A stretch of 64,000 bases of DNA from an uncultured Porphyromonadaceae bacterium. GTDB taxonomy: Bacteria; Bacteroidota; Bacteroidia; Bacteroidales; Muribaculaceae. The notes under the pieces are model-generated. The model saw only the letters and a program-made list of their open reading frames with translations, ran no database searches and was not told where the DNA came from. A program made the translations under genes and the position numbers. Location of the stretch: the NCBI GenBank assembly GCA_947176915.1, contig CAMWSM010000001.1, positions 79,880-143,879 of the forward strand. The letters run 5' to 3'. Below are positions 40,007 to 48,892 of this stretch, piece by piece (position 1 is the first letter of the stretch; each line of letters begins with the position of its first letter).

Positions 40007-42019
40007 ATGAAAAAGGAAATTCTGAACCGCGCAGCCGACAATATTCGTATTCTCTCTGCCGCGATGGTTGAAAGGGCAAAATCAGGTCATCCCGGCGGTG
40101 CTATGGGTGGTGCTGACTTTTTAAATGTCCTTTTCAGCGAATACCTGATTTTCGATCCCTCCGATCCCACATGGAATGCAAGAGACCGTTTCTATCTCGA
40201 TCCGGGCCACATGGCGCCTATGCTTTACGCCAATCTCGCATTCTTCGGCAAGTATTCTATCGACGAACTCATGAATCTTCGTCAATGGGGTTCCCCTACT
40301 ACGGGACATCCTGAATTTGACATTGCCCGCGGAATTGAGAACACATCCGGTCCTCTGGGACAAGGGCACACATTTGCCGTCGGAGCTGCAATCGCTGCCA
40401 AATTCCTTCACACACGCACAGGAAATCCCGGTTTCGGAAAAGAGACCATATATGCATATATTTCAGACGGCGGAGTGCAAGAGGAAATTTCACAAGGAGC
40501 GGGTCGTATCGCAGGACACCTCGGACTCGATAACCTCATCATGTTCTATGATGCCAACGACATTCAGCTTTCTACCGAGACCTCCGAAGTAACATCCGAA
40601 GACACGGCTATGAAATATCGCGCCTGGGGCTGGAGAGTGATCGAAATCAACGGCAACGACGTTGATGAGATACGCGAAGCCCTTGATGCGGCAAAACTTG
40701 AAAATGAAAAACCGACTCTCATAATCGGCAAATGCATAATGGGCAAAGGGGCACGCAAGGCGGACAATACATCTTACGAACGCTCCTGCAAGACCCACGG
40801 CGCTCCTCTCGGCGAGGAAGCCACAAGAAACACTATCATCAATCTCGGGGGAGATCCTGAGAATCCATTCCTGATCTTCGATGAGACTAAGGAACTTTAT
40901 GCCAACCGCACTAAGGAACTGGAAGAATTGGTTGCAGTGCGTCGTGAAGAGGAGAAGAAATGGGCTGACGAAAATCCGGATATGGCTGCTGACGTGGCTG
41001 AATGGTTTGAAAACAAAGCTCCTAAAATCGACTGGAGCATGGTTGAGCAGAAACCAAATCAAGCCACACGCGTAGCTTCAGGAAATGTGCTTGCCGAGCT
41101 TGCGAAACAGGTGCCCAACATGATTGTGTCATCAGCAGACCTTTGCGATTCCGACAAGACAGGAGCCTTCCTCAAGCAATCCTCAGTATTCAAAAATGGA
41201 GATTTCTCCGGAGCATTCCTTCAGGCAGGAGTTGCAGAGCTGACCATGGCCTGCTGCTGCATAGGCATGGCGCTTCACGGCGGAGTGATCACGGCATGCG
41301 CAACTTTCTTCGTATTCTCCGACTATATGAAGCCTGCCATACGTATGGCTGCTCTCATGGAACTTCCCGTCAAGTTTATCTGGACTCACGATGCTTTCCG
41401 TGTCGGCGAAGACGGTCCGACCCACGAGCCGGTTGAACAAGAGGCTCAGATCCGCCTGATGGAGAAACTCAAGAATCATCATGGCAGAAATTCTGTGCTT
41501 GTAATCCGCCCTGCTGATGTGGAGGAAACCACTATCGCATGGAAAATCGCCATGGAGAACATCTATACTCCTACCGCTCTCATCCTCTCCCGCCAGAATG
41601 TGAACAATCTTCCGGAAGGAACGCCTTACGAACTTACGGAGAAAGGTGGATATACTGTGGCGGAAAGCGATGAAGATCCGGACATTATCCTTGTGGCAAA
41701 CGGTTCGGAGGTTTCTACACTTGTCGACGGTGCCAAACTGCTCCGTGCCGAGGGTCTGAAAGTAAGAGTTGTGTCGATACCTTCCGAAGGTCTGTTCCGC
41801 GCTCAGCCTATCAGCTATCAGCACGCTGTCCTTCCGGCAGGCATCAAGAAATTCGGACTTACAGCCGGCTTGCCACACAACCTTATCGGTCTTGTCGGCA
41901 CACATGGCAAAATCTGGGGTCTTGAAAGTTTCGGTTTCTCGGCTCCTTACAAAGTGCTTGACGAAAAATTAGGTTTCTGCGCTGAAAACGTCTACAATCA
42001 GGTGAAGAGCATGTTCTAA
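40007..42019 (+). CDS. tkt: Transketolase
   Basis: A 670-residue thiamine-diphosphate enzyme that moves two-carbon units between sugar phosphates in the non-oxidative pentose phosphate pathway. Residues that define the family are seen: SGHPGGAMGGADF near the N-terminus, GPLGQGHTFAVGAAIA, the ThDP motif region SDGGVQEEISQG (with GDG replaced by SDG), and in the pyrimidine domain AGVAELTMACCCIGMALHG, then WTHDAFRVGEDGPTHEPVEQ. The C-terminal domain contains LVANGSEVSTLVDGAKLL. The length fits. ATG 40007 matches the conserved start KKEILNRAADNIRIL. Its cofactor is made by the thiamin operon 4 kb downstream. Confidence 0.93.
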   Translation: MKKEILNRAADNIRILSAAMVERAKSGHPGGAMGGADFLNVLFSEYLIFDPSDPTWNARDRFYLDPGHMAPMLYANLAFFGKYSIDELMNLRQWGSPTTGHPEFDIARGIENTSGPLGQGHTFAVGAAIAAKFLHTRTGNPGFGKETIYAYISDGGVQEEISQGAGRIAGHLGLDNLIMFYDANDIQLSTETSEVTSEDTAMKYRAWGWRVIEINGNDVDEIREALDAAKLENEKPTLIIGKCIMGKGARKADNTSYERSCKTHGAPLGEEATRNTIINLGGDPENPFLIFDETKELYANRTKELEELVAVRREEEKKWADENPDMAADVAEWFENKAPKIDWSMVEQKPNQATRVASGNVLAELAKQVPNMIVSSADLCDSDKTGAFLKQSSVFKNGDFSGAFLQAGVAELTMACCCIGMALHGGVITACATFFVFSDYMKPAIRMAALMELPVKFIWTHDAFRVGEDGPTHEPVEQEAQIRLMEKLKNHHGRNSVLVIRPADVEETTIAWKIAMENIYTPTALILSRQNVNNLPEGTPYELTEKGGYTVAESDEDPDIILVANGSEVSTLVDGAKLLRAEGLKVRVVSIPSEGLFRAQPISYQHAVLPAGIKKFGLTAGLPHNLIGLVGTHGKIWGLESFGFSAPYKVLDEKLGFCAENVYNQVKSMF

Positions 42020-42034
42020 TTCCTTATATGCTTC

Positions 42035-42070
42035 AAAAAGGGGAGGCCGAAGTTCGGCTTCCCCTTTTTT
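42035..42070 (+). terminator. Terminator of tkt
   Basis: AAAAAGGGGAGGCCGAA followed by TTCGGCTTCCCCTTTTTT: a 15- to 17-bp stem with one wobble, a tiny loop and a T run, 16 bp after the tkt stop codon. Confidence 0.9.
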
Positions 42071-42140
42071 GTCAAAAAAATATTGCTGGTTTATTGAAAA
42101 AATATTAATTTCGCCAAATAAACCCTTATATTTTTTTATC

Positions 42141-43526
42141 ATGAAACAATTATTAATCTCAGCCCTCCTTCTTTCTATGGCGTCAGCCGGATTCGCAGTG
42201 AATCCCAAGGGGGGAATCGATGATGCCATGCTCGGGCGTCTGCGCTCTTCCTATAAGAACGACGCTAACGATAAGGCAATTTCCAATGCTTTGAAATCAA
42301 ATGACATCAATGCCCTCGCAGCTAATGTAGAGGCCCAAAACGGTCTTGACGAGAATTTCACCTACCGCGTAAAAAGCAAAGGAATCACCAATCAGAAATC
42401 TTCAGGCAGATGCTGGCTTTTCACCGGTCTCAACGTGCTCCGTTCCCAGATTATGGATCAGCATGATATGCCTCAGATTGAATTTTCACAAAGCTATAAC
42501 TTCTTCTTCGATCAGCTGGAAAAATCCAACCTCTTCCTGCAGGCTATGATCGATACAGCTAAACTTCCGGAGGATAATGAGACCGTGCAGTGGCTTTTCG
42601 CCCATCCGATTCAGGATGGAGGACAATTCACCGGAATAGCCGACAACCTGTCGAAATATGGTATTGTGCCGAAGAGCGTGATGGGGGAAACTTTTTCAAG
42701 CTCAGCCACTACGAATCTTCGCAAAATCCTTTCCCGCCGTCTTCGTGAGGATGGTCTCCGTCTTCGTGAAATGGCTGCCAAGGGAGCGAAGGAATCTGCT
42801 CTTATGGCAGAAAAAGAGAAAATGCTTCAAGGCGTCTACCGTATTCTCACCCTCACTCTGGGCGTGCCTCCAACTGAATTTACATGGACTCAGAAAGACA
42901 GCAAAGGGAATATTGTCAGCACCAAGACCTACACTCCTCAGCAGTTCTACAAAGAGTTTGCCGGAAATGATCTCAAGAATGACTATGTGATGTTCATGAA
43001 CGACCCTTCACGTGAATATTACAAAGTCTATGAAATCGACTATGACCGCCACAATTATGACGGTTCCAACTGGAAATACATCAACCTTCCTATGGAAGAG
43101 ATCAAGAAGATGGCTATCGAAAGCCTCAAGAACGGCCAGATGATGTATTCATCCTGGGATTCAGGGAAATTCCTGAACCGTCAGAATGGCACAGCCTCTC
43201 TTGACAACTATGACTATGACTCTCTGTTCGGCACAACTTTCGGCATGAACAAGGCAGAGCGTATCCGCACAAAAGACAGTGCTTCCACTCATGCAATGAC
43301 TCTCTGCGCCGTTGATCTTGACGCCAACGGTCAGCCCGTGAAATGGATGGTCGAGAATAGCTGGGGGCCTGTAGGCGATTACAACGGACATGTTGTCATG
43401 ACCGATGATTGGATGAATGAATATCTTTTCCGTCTGGTTGTAAACAAGAAATTCGTACCCGCCGACATTCTTAAACTTCAGAATCAGAAGCCTATCCTGC
43501 TTCCGGCATGGGATCCTCTATTCTGA
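42141..43526 (+). CDS. C1-family aminopeptidase (bleomycin hydrolase type), secreted
   Basis: A 461-residue cysteine peptidase of the bleomycin hydrolase/aminopeptidase C group. The catalytic residues are all visible: Cys in SSGRCWLFTGLN (about residue 90), His in SASTHAMTLCAVD, and Asn in MVENSWGPVGDYNGH. The preceding Gln is in KGITNQKSSG. Unlike the cytosolic PepC enzymes it has a signal peptide (MKQLLISALLLSMASAGFA), so it acts in the periplasm, probably on peptides. ATG 42141 opens the signal peptide; a longer frame to 42069 has no support. It has its own terminator and a weak TAATTTCGC box upstream at 42106. Confidence 0.9.
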   Translation: MKQLLISALLLSMASAGFAVNPKGGIDDAMLGRLRSSYKNDANDKAISNALKSNDINALAANVEAQNGLDENFTYRVKSKGITNQKSSGRCWLFTGLNVLRSQIMDQHDMPQIEFSQSYNFFFDQLEKSNLFLQAMIDTAKLPEDNETVQWLFAHPIQDGGQFTGIADNLSKYGIVPKSVMGETFSSSATTNLRKILSRRLREDGLRLREMAAKGAKESALMAEKEKMLQGVYRILTLTLGVPPTEFTWTQKDSKGNIVSTKTYTPQQFYKEFAGNDLKNDYVMFMNDPSREYYKVYEIDYDRHNYDGSNWKYINLPMEEIKKMAIESLKNGQMMYSSWDSGKFLNRQNGTASLDNYDYDSLFGTTFGMNKAERIRTKDSASTHAMTLCAVDLDANGQPVKWMVENSWGPVGDYNGHVVMTDDWMNEYLFRLVVNKKFVPADILKLQNQKPILLPAWDPLF

Positions 43527-43554
43527 TTCTTATTTATTTGACAAATATTAGAGC

Positions 43555-43590
43555 AAAAGGATGTATCAAAATTCAGATACATCCTTTTTT
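43555..43590 (+). terminator. Terminator of the aminopeptidase gene
   Basis: AAAAGGATGTATC (43555-43567) pairs with GATACATCCTTTT (43576-43588), followed by T. It is similar in sequence to the outer arms of repeat R2 copy A at 23630. Confidence 0.85.
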
Positions 43591-43710
43591 CGTAATGCCT
43601 GGGAGGGGATTGCTCCGCAATCCCACTATGCGATAAGAAGGAAACTTCTTTTACTCAACATATTTGATAACGAAGCGGGATTGCGGAGCAATCCCCTCCC
43701 AAGCATTACG
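43591..43710. repeat. Inverted pair of the palindromic repeat R2 (copies B1 and B2)
   Basis: The arm at 43591-43624 and its complement at 43677-43710 match at 33 of 34 positions and each contains the GGATTGC/GCAATCC hairpin and the CATTACG end. The arms enclose 52 bases. They share 33 bases with 23670-23702. A TTTTTTTTGATAC at about 43725 echoes the GTATCAAAA of the preceding terminator, as though the repeat pair had been inserted inside a larger hairpin. The remaining spacer to the riboswitch holds only a promoter. Confidence 0.85.
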
Positions 43711-43790
43711 AAACATCAAGTTTTTTTTGATACACCCTCATTTTCCGTAATTATTCCTGATATTCTTAACGCATATTGGTTATTTTTTAC

Positions 43791-43799
43791 TAACTTTGC
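43791..43799 (+). promoter_or_regulatory. Promoter -7 box of the thiamin operon
   Basis: TAACTTTGC, ending 12 bases before the first paired bases of the TPP riboswitch. Confidence 0.75.
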
Positions 43800-43810
43800 C
43801 ACAAACATCG

Positions 43811-43900
43811 CAAGAGGGGTGCCCCTGCCACAAAGACTGTGATACGGGCTGAGATTATACCCTGTGAACTTGATGCGGTTCGTACCGCCGAAAGGACTTG
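43811..43900 (+). promoter_or_regulatory. TPP riboswitch (THI element)
   Basis: The thi-box is clear: GGGGTGC, then GGGCTGAGATTATACCC, then TGAACTTGATGCGGTTCG and TACCGCCGAAAGGA. CAAG (43811-43814) and CTTG (43897-43900) close helix P1. It senses thiamin diphosphate and controls the operon that starts 70 bp downstream. The expected effect is reduced expression when TPP is plentiful. Confidence 0.95.
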
Positions 43901-43905
43901 TTCAT

Positions 43906-43933
43906 AGCCTTGAATTATGCAGGCTCCCTTTTT
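43906..43933 (+). terminator. Candidate expression-platform terminator of the riboswitch
   Basis: AGCCT (43906-43910) and AGGCT (43921-43925) can form a short stem followed by CCCTTTTT. It would stop transcription before thiS. The stem is weak, so translational control is also possible. Confidence 0.4.
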
Positions 43934-43968
43934 GGGATGGTTATTTATTACTCATAATCCAGGCATTC

Positions 43969-44169
43969 ATGAAAATTTTTATTAACCGTAAGGAAACCGA
44001 CACTGCAGGGATGAATGTTCTTGCAGATATTTTGTCGCATCATAATCTAAAGATTAACGAGATAGCCGTTGCTGTCAATAATAAAGTTGTCCCCCGCCCC
44101 CGCTGGACCGACACCTTGCTTAATGAAGGGGATAAGCTTACAATCATCACGGCGGTCTGCGGAGGATGA
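43969..44169 (+). CDS. thiS: Sulfur carrier protein ThiS
   Basis: A 66-residue ubiquitin-like sulfur carrier that holds the thiocarboxylate used to build the thiazole ring. It starts MKIFINRKETD and has NVLADILSHHNLKINEIAVAVN typical of ThiS. It ends in the essential Gly-Gly (TAVCGG), to which ThiF attaches AMP. The start at 43969 gives the normal length; a longer frame reads back into the riboswitch. It is the first gene of the operon and overlaps the next by four bases. Confidence 0.93.
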   Translation: MKIFINRKETDTAGMNVLADILSHHNLKINEIAVAVNNKVVPRPRWTDTLLNEGDKLTIITAVCGG

Positions 44170-44744
44170 ATTTCTCAGTCATTGCAATTACGCTTCCTCA
44201 ACCGATCGCGAACGAGAGCGGGATTATTTCAGAATTACTTGCATCCGGATGCATCGACCGCGTGCATCTGCGAAAACCTGAAAGCACACCGGAAAATATG
44301 CAAAAGCTGATTGAGGATATTCCTTCCGACATGCATAGCCTGCTGAGTCTTCACGATTTCCATTACCTTGCCCCGATTTATGGATGCGGCGTACATCTCA
44401 ATTCCCGTAATCCTCAGCCACCGGAGAATTACTGCGGCATTATGAGCTGTTCTTGTCATTCTGTCAGAGAATTGGAGCTTCAAAAGGAAGTAAGCTACAA
44501 ATTCCTTAGCCCCATATATCCCAGCATCTCCAAACCGGGCTACCATCCGGAGTCTCCTATTGCTTCCTTGAAAAGGCAAATTGCTGACAACACCATCGCT
44601 TTGGGGGGAGTTACTCCGGATAAATTCAGAGAGCTATCGGAATTAGGATTCTCAGGAGGAGCTATGTTGGGATATATCTGGAAAGCAATTTCAGAAAACA
44701 GATTATATCAATTGATTAAAGAGATAAAATGCTACAATTCATAA
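44166..44744 (+). CDS. TenI/ThiE-like thiamine phosphate synthase family protein
   Basis: A 192-residue TIM-barrel-like protein of the ThiE/TenI family. It opens FSVIAITLPQPIANESGII and has RVHLRKPEST, HDFHYLAPIYGCGVHLNSRN and FLSPIYPSISKPGY. It lacks the full phosphate- and pyrophosphate-binding pattern of true ThiE, which is encoded next. It therefore fits TenI-type proteins, which aromatise the thiazole product of ThiG in some bacteria. It overlaps thiS by four bases and thiE by 16. Confidence 0.8.
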   Translation: MNFSVIAITLPQPIANESGIISELLASGCIDRVHLRKPESTPENMQKLIEDIPSDMHSLLSLHDFHYLAPIYGCGVHLNSRNPQPPENYCGIMSCSCHSVRELELQKEVSYKFLSPIYPSISKPGYHPESPIASLKRQIADNTIALGGVTPDKFRELSELGFSGGAMLGYIWKAISENRLYQLIKEIKCYNS

Positions 44745-45352
44745 CCCATACCTCCGACTCGGAAGATTACGTCGGTGGAGCCCATGCTGCTCTTCAAGGG
44801 GGATGCCGATGGATTCAGCTGCGCATGAAAGATGCCGATGATGCTGAATTTATTTCCGCAGGAGAAAGATTGGCAGCTCTTTGCTCGTCAGCTAATGCTA
44901 CCTTTATCCTTGATGATCGCGTGCATCTTGTCAAACATCTGAAAGCCGATGGCGTCCACCTTGGCAAAAATGATATGCCTATTCCGGAGGCAAGAAAGAT
45001 ATTAGGCGACGGCTACATTATAGGCGCTACGGCAAACACCATTGAGGACGCACTTGATGCAGTAGAGAAGGGAGCTGACTATATAGGGATGGGACCCTTC
45101 CGATTCACCTCCACTAAGAGAAAACTGAGTCCGATGCTCGGCATAGAGGGATTGAAGAATATAATGAAGGAATTACGGCGGTTTTCTGATATTCCGGTAG
45201 TTGCAATAGGCGGCATCGAAGAGGAGGACATTCCCCTCGTAATGTCGTCAGGAGTAAGCGGAATCGCCCTATCGGGAGCGATCCTGAGATCACCCGATCC
45301 GGTTGCTGCCACCGCCTCTATATTGAAAACTCTTAATAATGAAAATAAATAA
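44729..45352 (+). CDS. thiE: Thiamine phosphate synthase
   Basis: A 207-residue enzyme that joins HMP-PP and thiazole phosphate to form thiamin phosphate. Family signatures: GGCRWIQLRMKDADDAEFI, FILDDRVHLVKHLKADGVHLG, IGATANTIEDA, ADYIGMGPFRFTSTKR and VVAIGGIEEEDIPLVMSSG. The catalytic and phosphate-binding glycines are present. Full length. The 16-bp overlap with the TenI-like gene implies coupled translation. Confidence 0.95.
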   Translation: MLQFITHTSDSEDYVGGAHAALQGGCRWIQLRMKDADDAEFISAGERLAALCSSANATFILDDRVHLVKHLKADGVHLGKNDMPIPEARKILGDGYIIGATANTIEDALDAVEKGADYIGMGPFRFTSTKRKLSPMLGIEGLKNIMKELRRFSDIPVVAIGGIEEEDIPLVMSSGVSGIALSGAILRSPDPVAATASILKTLNNENK

Positions 45353-45361
45353 CTGACTCTT

Positions 45362-46129
45362 ATGGATAAATTGATAATCGGAGAAAAGGAATTTGCTTCC
45401 CGTCTATTTGTGGGAACAGGTAAATTCCGCTCAAATGAGGAGATGGCGCGTGCCATTGAATCATCCGGCACGGAAATGGTAACGGTAGCTATGAAGCGTA
45501 TTGACATGACTAATCCTGCCGATTCTATGCTTTCATATATAAAGCAGCCTTGCATCCAGCTCCTTCCTAATACTTCAGGAGTGCGCGATGCTGAGGAAGC
45601 AGTTTTAGCAGCTCAGCTTGCACGAGAGGCTTTCTCCACCAATTTCATAAAACTTGAAATTCATCCTGACCCCAAATATCTACTTCCGGATCCTGTGGAA
45701 ACCCTGAAAGCTACTGAAGAGTTGGCAAAGATGGGTTTCATAGTGCTCCCTTACATTCAGGCGGATCCGGTGCTGTGCAAACGTCTCGAGGAGGTAGGGG
45801 CAGCCGCTGTCATGCCTTTAGCCGCACCTATAGGCACGAATAAAGGACTCGTAACCCGCGACCTCATTGAGATTATAATTGAGCAGAGCAATATTCCTGT
45901 CGTTGTCGATGCCGGACTGGGAGCACCATCCCATGCGGCGGAGGCTATGGAGATGGGGGCGGATGCCGTACTCGTCAACACCGCCATTGCCGTGGCTGCC
46001 GATCCTGTAATGATGGCGAAAGCCTTTAAGAAAGGTGTAGAGGCCGGCAGAGAGGCTTTTCTTGGTGGTCTGGGGGTTAGAAGGAATTATGCGGAGGCAA
46101 GCAGTCCGTTGACATCTTTTCTTGATTGA
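45362..46129 (+). CDS. thiG: Thiazole synthase
   Basis: A 255-residue enzyme that forms the thiazole ring from deoxyxylulose phosphate, dehydroglycine and ThiS thiocarboxylate. Signatures: [51 protein letters not shown] (in part), [29 protein letters not shown] (in part), [12 protein letters not shown] and [20 protein letters not shown] (in part). The catalytic Lys lies in FIKLE. Full length, nine bases after thiE. Confidence 0.96.
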   Translation: MDKLIIGEKEFASRLFVGTGKFRSNEEMARAIESSGTEMVTVAMKRIDMTNPADSMLSYIKQPCIQLLPNTSGVRDAEEAVLAAQLAREAFSTNFIKLEIHPDPKYLLPDPVETLKATEELAKMGFIVLPYIQADPVLCKRLEEVGAAAVMPLAAPIGTNKGLVTRDLIEIIIEQSNIPVVVDAGLGAPSHAAEAMEMGADAVLVNTAIAVAADPVMMAKAFKKGVEAGREAFLGGLGVRRNYAEASSPLTSFLD

Positions 46130-46138
46130 CCATAAACC

Positions 46139-47248
46139 ATGTTTTCAGAGGAACTTAAAAAATATGATTGGGAGGAGATCACCCGAAAAATAAACGGAAA
46201 GACCTCCGCCGACGTAGAATGTGCGCTGGGTAAAGAACTGCTGTCGATTGATGATTTCATGGCTTTGGTATCGCCGGCAGCTGCCCCGTATCTTGAAAAA
46301 ATGGCTCAACTGAGCAGATATTATACACAGATGAGATTCGGGAAAACAATATCAATGTATATCCCCCTGTATCTCACAAACTCATGCACAAATTCCTGCG
46401 TGTATTGCGGATTTAACCGGCATAATAAAATTCCACGCGTAATACTGACACCGGAACAGATTGAAGCGGAATGCAGAGCGATACGCCGTCTCGCGCCATT
46501 TGAAAATCTTCTTCTTGTTACGGGGGGAAATCCTCGGGCAGCCGGCACGGATTATCTGGAGAGGGCGCTGCAGATTTGCCGCCCCTATTTCAATAATCTT
46601 ACAATAGAAGTGATGCCTCTGCCGGAAGAGGATTACGGAAGGCTTACAAAATCGGGACTAAACGGCGTGGTGTGTTTCCAAGAGACCTATCATAGAGAAA
46701 AATATAAGGATTATCACCCTGCCGGGATGAAGTCAGATTTTGAATGGCGCGTCAACGGTTTTGACAGGATGGGGAAAGCCGGAGTCCATAAGATAGGCAT
46801 GGGGGTTCTGATAGGCCTTGAAGACTGGCGCACGGATGTAACCATGATGGCAATCCATCTCACTTATCTGCGGAAACATTATTGGAGAACACGTTATAGC
46901 GTTAATTTTCCACGTATGCGCCCTTCGGAGAGCGGATTTCAACCGAATGTGGTGATGACTGACCGTGAACTTGCGCAGCTTACATTCGCTTTCCGCCTCT
47001 TCGACCATGATGTGGATATCTCCGTGTCTACCCGTGAGACACCTGTTTTCCGTAATAACATTCTCTCTCTCGGCGCAACATCGATGAGTGCAGGTTCGAA
47101 AACGGAACCGGGTGGATATGAAACTTATCCGCAGGCACTGGAGCAATTTGCAGTAAGCGATGAGAGGACTCCTGCCCAAGTGGAAAGAGATATTCGTGCT
47201 TCCGGCTATGAAGTTGTGTGGAAAGACTGGGATAAAATATTCGACTAA
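46139..47248 (+). CDS. thiH: 2-iminoacetate synthase (radical SAM)
   Basis: A 369-residue radical SAM enzyme that splits tyrosine to give dehydroglycine for ThiG. The iron-sulfur motif is CTNSCVYCGF (C-x3-C-x2-C) in TNSCTNSCVYCGFNRHN. TGGNPRAAGTDYLERAL and FPRMRPSESGFQP are typical of ThiH. The use of tyrosine, not glycine oxidase ThiO, marks the anaerobic route. Nine bases after thiG. Confidence 0.95.
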   Translation: MFSEELKKYDWEEITRKINGKTSADVECALGKELLSIDDFMALVSPAAAPYLEKMAQLSRYYTQMRFGKTISMYIPLYLTNSCTNSCVYCGFNRHNKIPRVILTPEQIEAECRAIRRLAPFENLLLVTGGNPRAAGTDYLERALQICRPYFNNLTIEVMPLPEEDYGRLTKSGLNGVVCFQETYHREKYKDYHPAGMKSDFEWRVNGFDRMGKAGVHKIGMGVLIGLEDWRTDVTMMAIHLTYLRKHYWRTRYSVNFPRMRPSESGFQPNVVMTDRELAQLTFAFRLFDHDVDISVSTRETPVFRNNILSLGATSMSAGSKTEPGGYETYPQALEQFAVSDERTPAQVERDIRASGYEVVWKDWDKIFD

Positions 47249-47268
47249 GTAAACAAACTGATAATATT

Positions 47269-47922
47269 ATGAAGAAATGGAGTGAAGAAGCATGGGAAAG
47301 CAGCGAGGATATCTATCTGGCTATTCTCTCTCATCCTTTCATTAAAGAACTCACTGACGGCTCACTGCCTCGGGAGTGTTTTGACTACTATCTCAGGCAG
47401 GATAGTCTTTACCTGCGTCAATATTTCCGTGTGCTTGCCCACATAGCATCCCGGCTTACCAATATCGATTTTGCAGATACCTTTATCCATTTTGCCGCCG
47501 ACGGTGTAGCTGTGGAGAAAGCTCTCCACCAATCTTTTCTTAAAGATAACCCTCTTTCGGAAGAGGATATGTCGCCCGGCTGCACCCTCTATACCTCTGT
47601 GCTTCTCAGTCAGGTCCTCCGACCGGTGGAAGTTGAGGCAGCGGCGATCCTCCCCTGTTTCTGGATATATCAGAAAGTTGGCGATCATATTCTTGCCTCC
47701 TGCCGGAATATTGAAGACAATCCCTACAAGGAATGGATCAGGACTTATGCCGACCCTGCTTTCGCAGAGTCAACAAGAAGAGCCATAGGGATATGTGATG
47801 CGCTGGCCGAGAAAGCCGCTCCGGAGATTCGTATGGAAATGACCGGTATTTACCGTCAGTGTGCAAGAATGGAATGGATATTCTGGGACAGCGCATGGAA
47901 TCTTGAAAAATGGAAAATATGA
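47269..47922 (+). CDS. tenA: TenA family aminopyrimidine aminohydrolase (thiaminase II)
   Basis: A 217-residue helical enzyme that hydrolyses aminomethyl-HMP to HMP, salvaging thiamin breakdown products. Signatures: HPFIKELTDGSLPRECFDYY, LRQYFRVLAHIASR, ADGVAVEKALHQSFL and WIRTYADPAFAES. The motif around the catalytic Cys appears to be replaced: LLSQVLRPVEVEAAAILPCFWIY holds one Cys in the right area. With no thiC in the operon, this enzyme is likely the local source of pyrimidine. Confidence 0.9.
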   Translation: MKKWSEEAWESSEDIYLAILSHPFIKELTDGSLPRECFDYYLRQDSLYLRQYFRVLAHIASRLTNIDFADTFIHFAADGVAVEKALHQSFLKDNPLSEEDMSPGCTLYTSVLLSQVLRPVEVEAAAILPCFWIYQKVGDHILASCRNIEDNPYKEWIRTYADPAFAESTRRAIGICDALAEKAAPEIRMEMTGIYRQCARMEWIFWDSAWNLEKWKI

Positions 47923-47925
47923 ATT

Positions 47926-48750
47926 ATGGAAAAGAAAACATATAACCGGGTTTTAAGTATTGCGGGTAGTGATCCAAGCGGCGGAGCCGGAATACAGGCG
48001 GATATAAAGACCATCTCCGCATGCGGATGCTTTGCCACAACTGCCATCGTTGCGATAGTGGATGAGAACACCTTAGGAGTTTATGGCATCCATCCCGTGC
48101 CTATGGAGTTTGTAAAGGGACAGATACGTTCGGTTCTTGATGATATAGGCACGGATTCGATAAAAATAGGCATGCTTCATTCCGCAGAACTTATCCGTGC
48201 TGTTCGTTCGACTCTTGACCTCTACCCCGAGATAACCGATATTGTGCTCGATCCTGTGATGGTTGCCACTTCAGGAGATCCCCTTCTCGAACCGGATGCG
48301 GTGGAAAGCCTGAAAAATGTGCTCATTCCACGCGCCCGGGTGATAACCCCTAACATTCCGGAAGCCGAAATTCTCCTGGGCGAGAAAATTGAAAGTCAGG
48401 AGAACCTTCCCGAAATGGCACGCAAACTTTCCGAGAAATGCAGTGGAGTATCGGTGTTCCTGAAAGCCGGCCATCTTTCCGACAAGAAGCTTATTGATGT
48501 TTTCTACAATGCGGAAACTGACAAGGTTATGTTGTTGGAATCTCCACGAATCTATACTGTCAATACTCACGGCACCGGGTGTACACTCTCCTCAGCATTC
48601 GCCTCCTTCCTTGCCAAAGGACTGTCGCTGGATGAAGCAGCCATAGCTACGAAACGCTACATCTCCTCAGCCATCGAATCCGGAGCCGGCTATAAAATCG
48701 GGAAAGGACATGGACCTGTGGATCATTTCTTCAATTTCACAAAAAAATAG
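47926..48750 (+). CDS. thiD: Hydroxymethylpyrimidine/phosphomethylpyrimidine kinase
   Basis: A 274-residue ribokinase-fold enzyme that phosphorylates HMP twice. Signatures: LSIAGSDPSGGAGIQADIKT, CFATTAIVAIVDENTLGV, PEAEILLGEKIES, SVFLKAGHLSD and the anion-hole motif HGTGCTLSSAFASFLAKG. Full length. Three bases after tenA, last gene of the operon. Confidence 0.95.
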   Translation: MEKKTYNRVLSIAGSDPSGGAGIQADIKTISACGCFATTAIVAIVDENTLGVYGIHPVPMEFVKGQIRSVLDDIGTDSIKIGMLHSAELIRAVRSTLDLYPEITDIVLDPVMVATSGDPLLEPDAVESLKNVLIPRARVITPNIPEAEILLGEKIESQENLPEMARKLSEKCSGVSVFLKAGHLSDKKLIDVFYNAETDKVMLLESPRIYTVNTHGTGCTLSSAFASFLAKGLSLDEAAIATKRYISSAIESGAGYKIGKGHGPVDHFFNFTKK

Positions 48751-48861
48751 AAGTTCCATGCAGTATTTTAAATTATCCGGAGTCATCATAATAAAAGAAG
48801 CGACTCAGAATTTAGATACAGAATTATGATGCACTTCTTTTGAAAAGTCAGTTAAATTCTC

Positions 48862-48870
48862 TACATTTGC
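48862..48870 (+). promoter_or_regulatory. Promoter -7 box of the lipoprotein-radical SAM pair
   Basis: TACATTTGC, 22 bp before the lipoprotein ATG. The pair is therefore independent of the riboswitch-controlled operon. Confidence 0.7.
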
Positions 48871-48892
48871 AATTCATTCAAACTCATAGATT

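Noticed and set aside
41183-41905. A 240-codon minus-strand frame within tkt
   Set aside because: Antisense shadow of a conserved transketolase domain, with no recognisable features or promoter.
43864-43968. N-terminal extension of ThiS
   Set aside because: The extension is translated from the riboswitch and its downstream hairpin; ThiS proteins begin at the Met at 43969.
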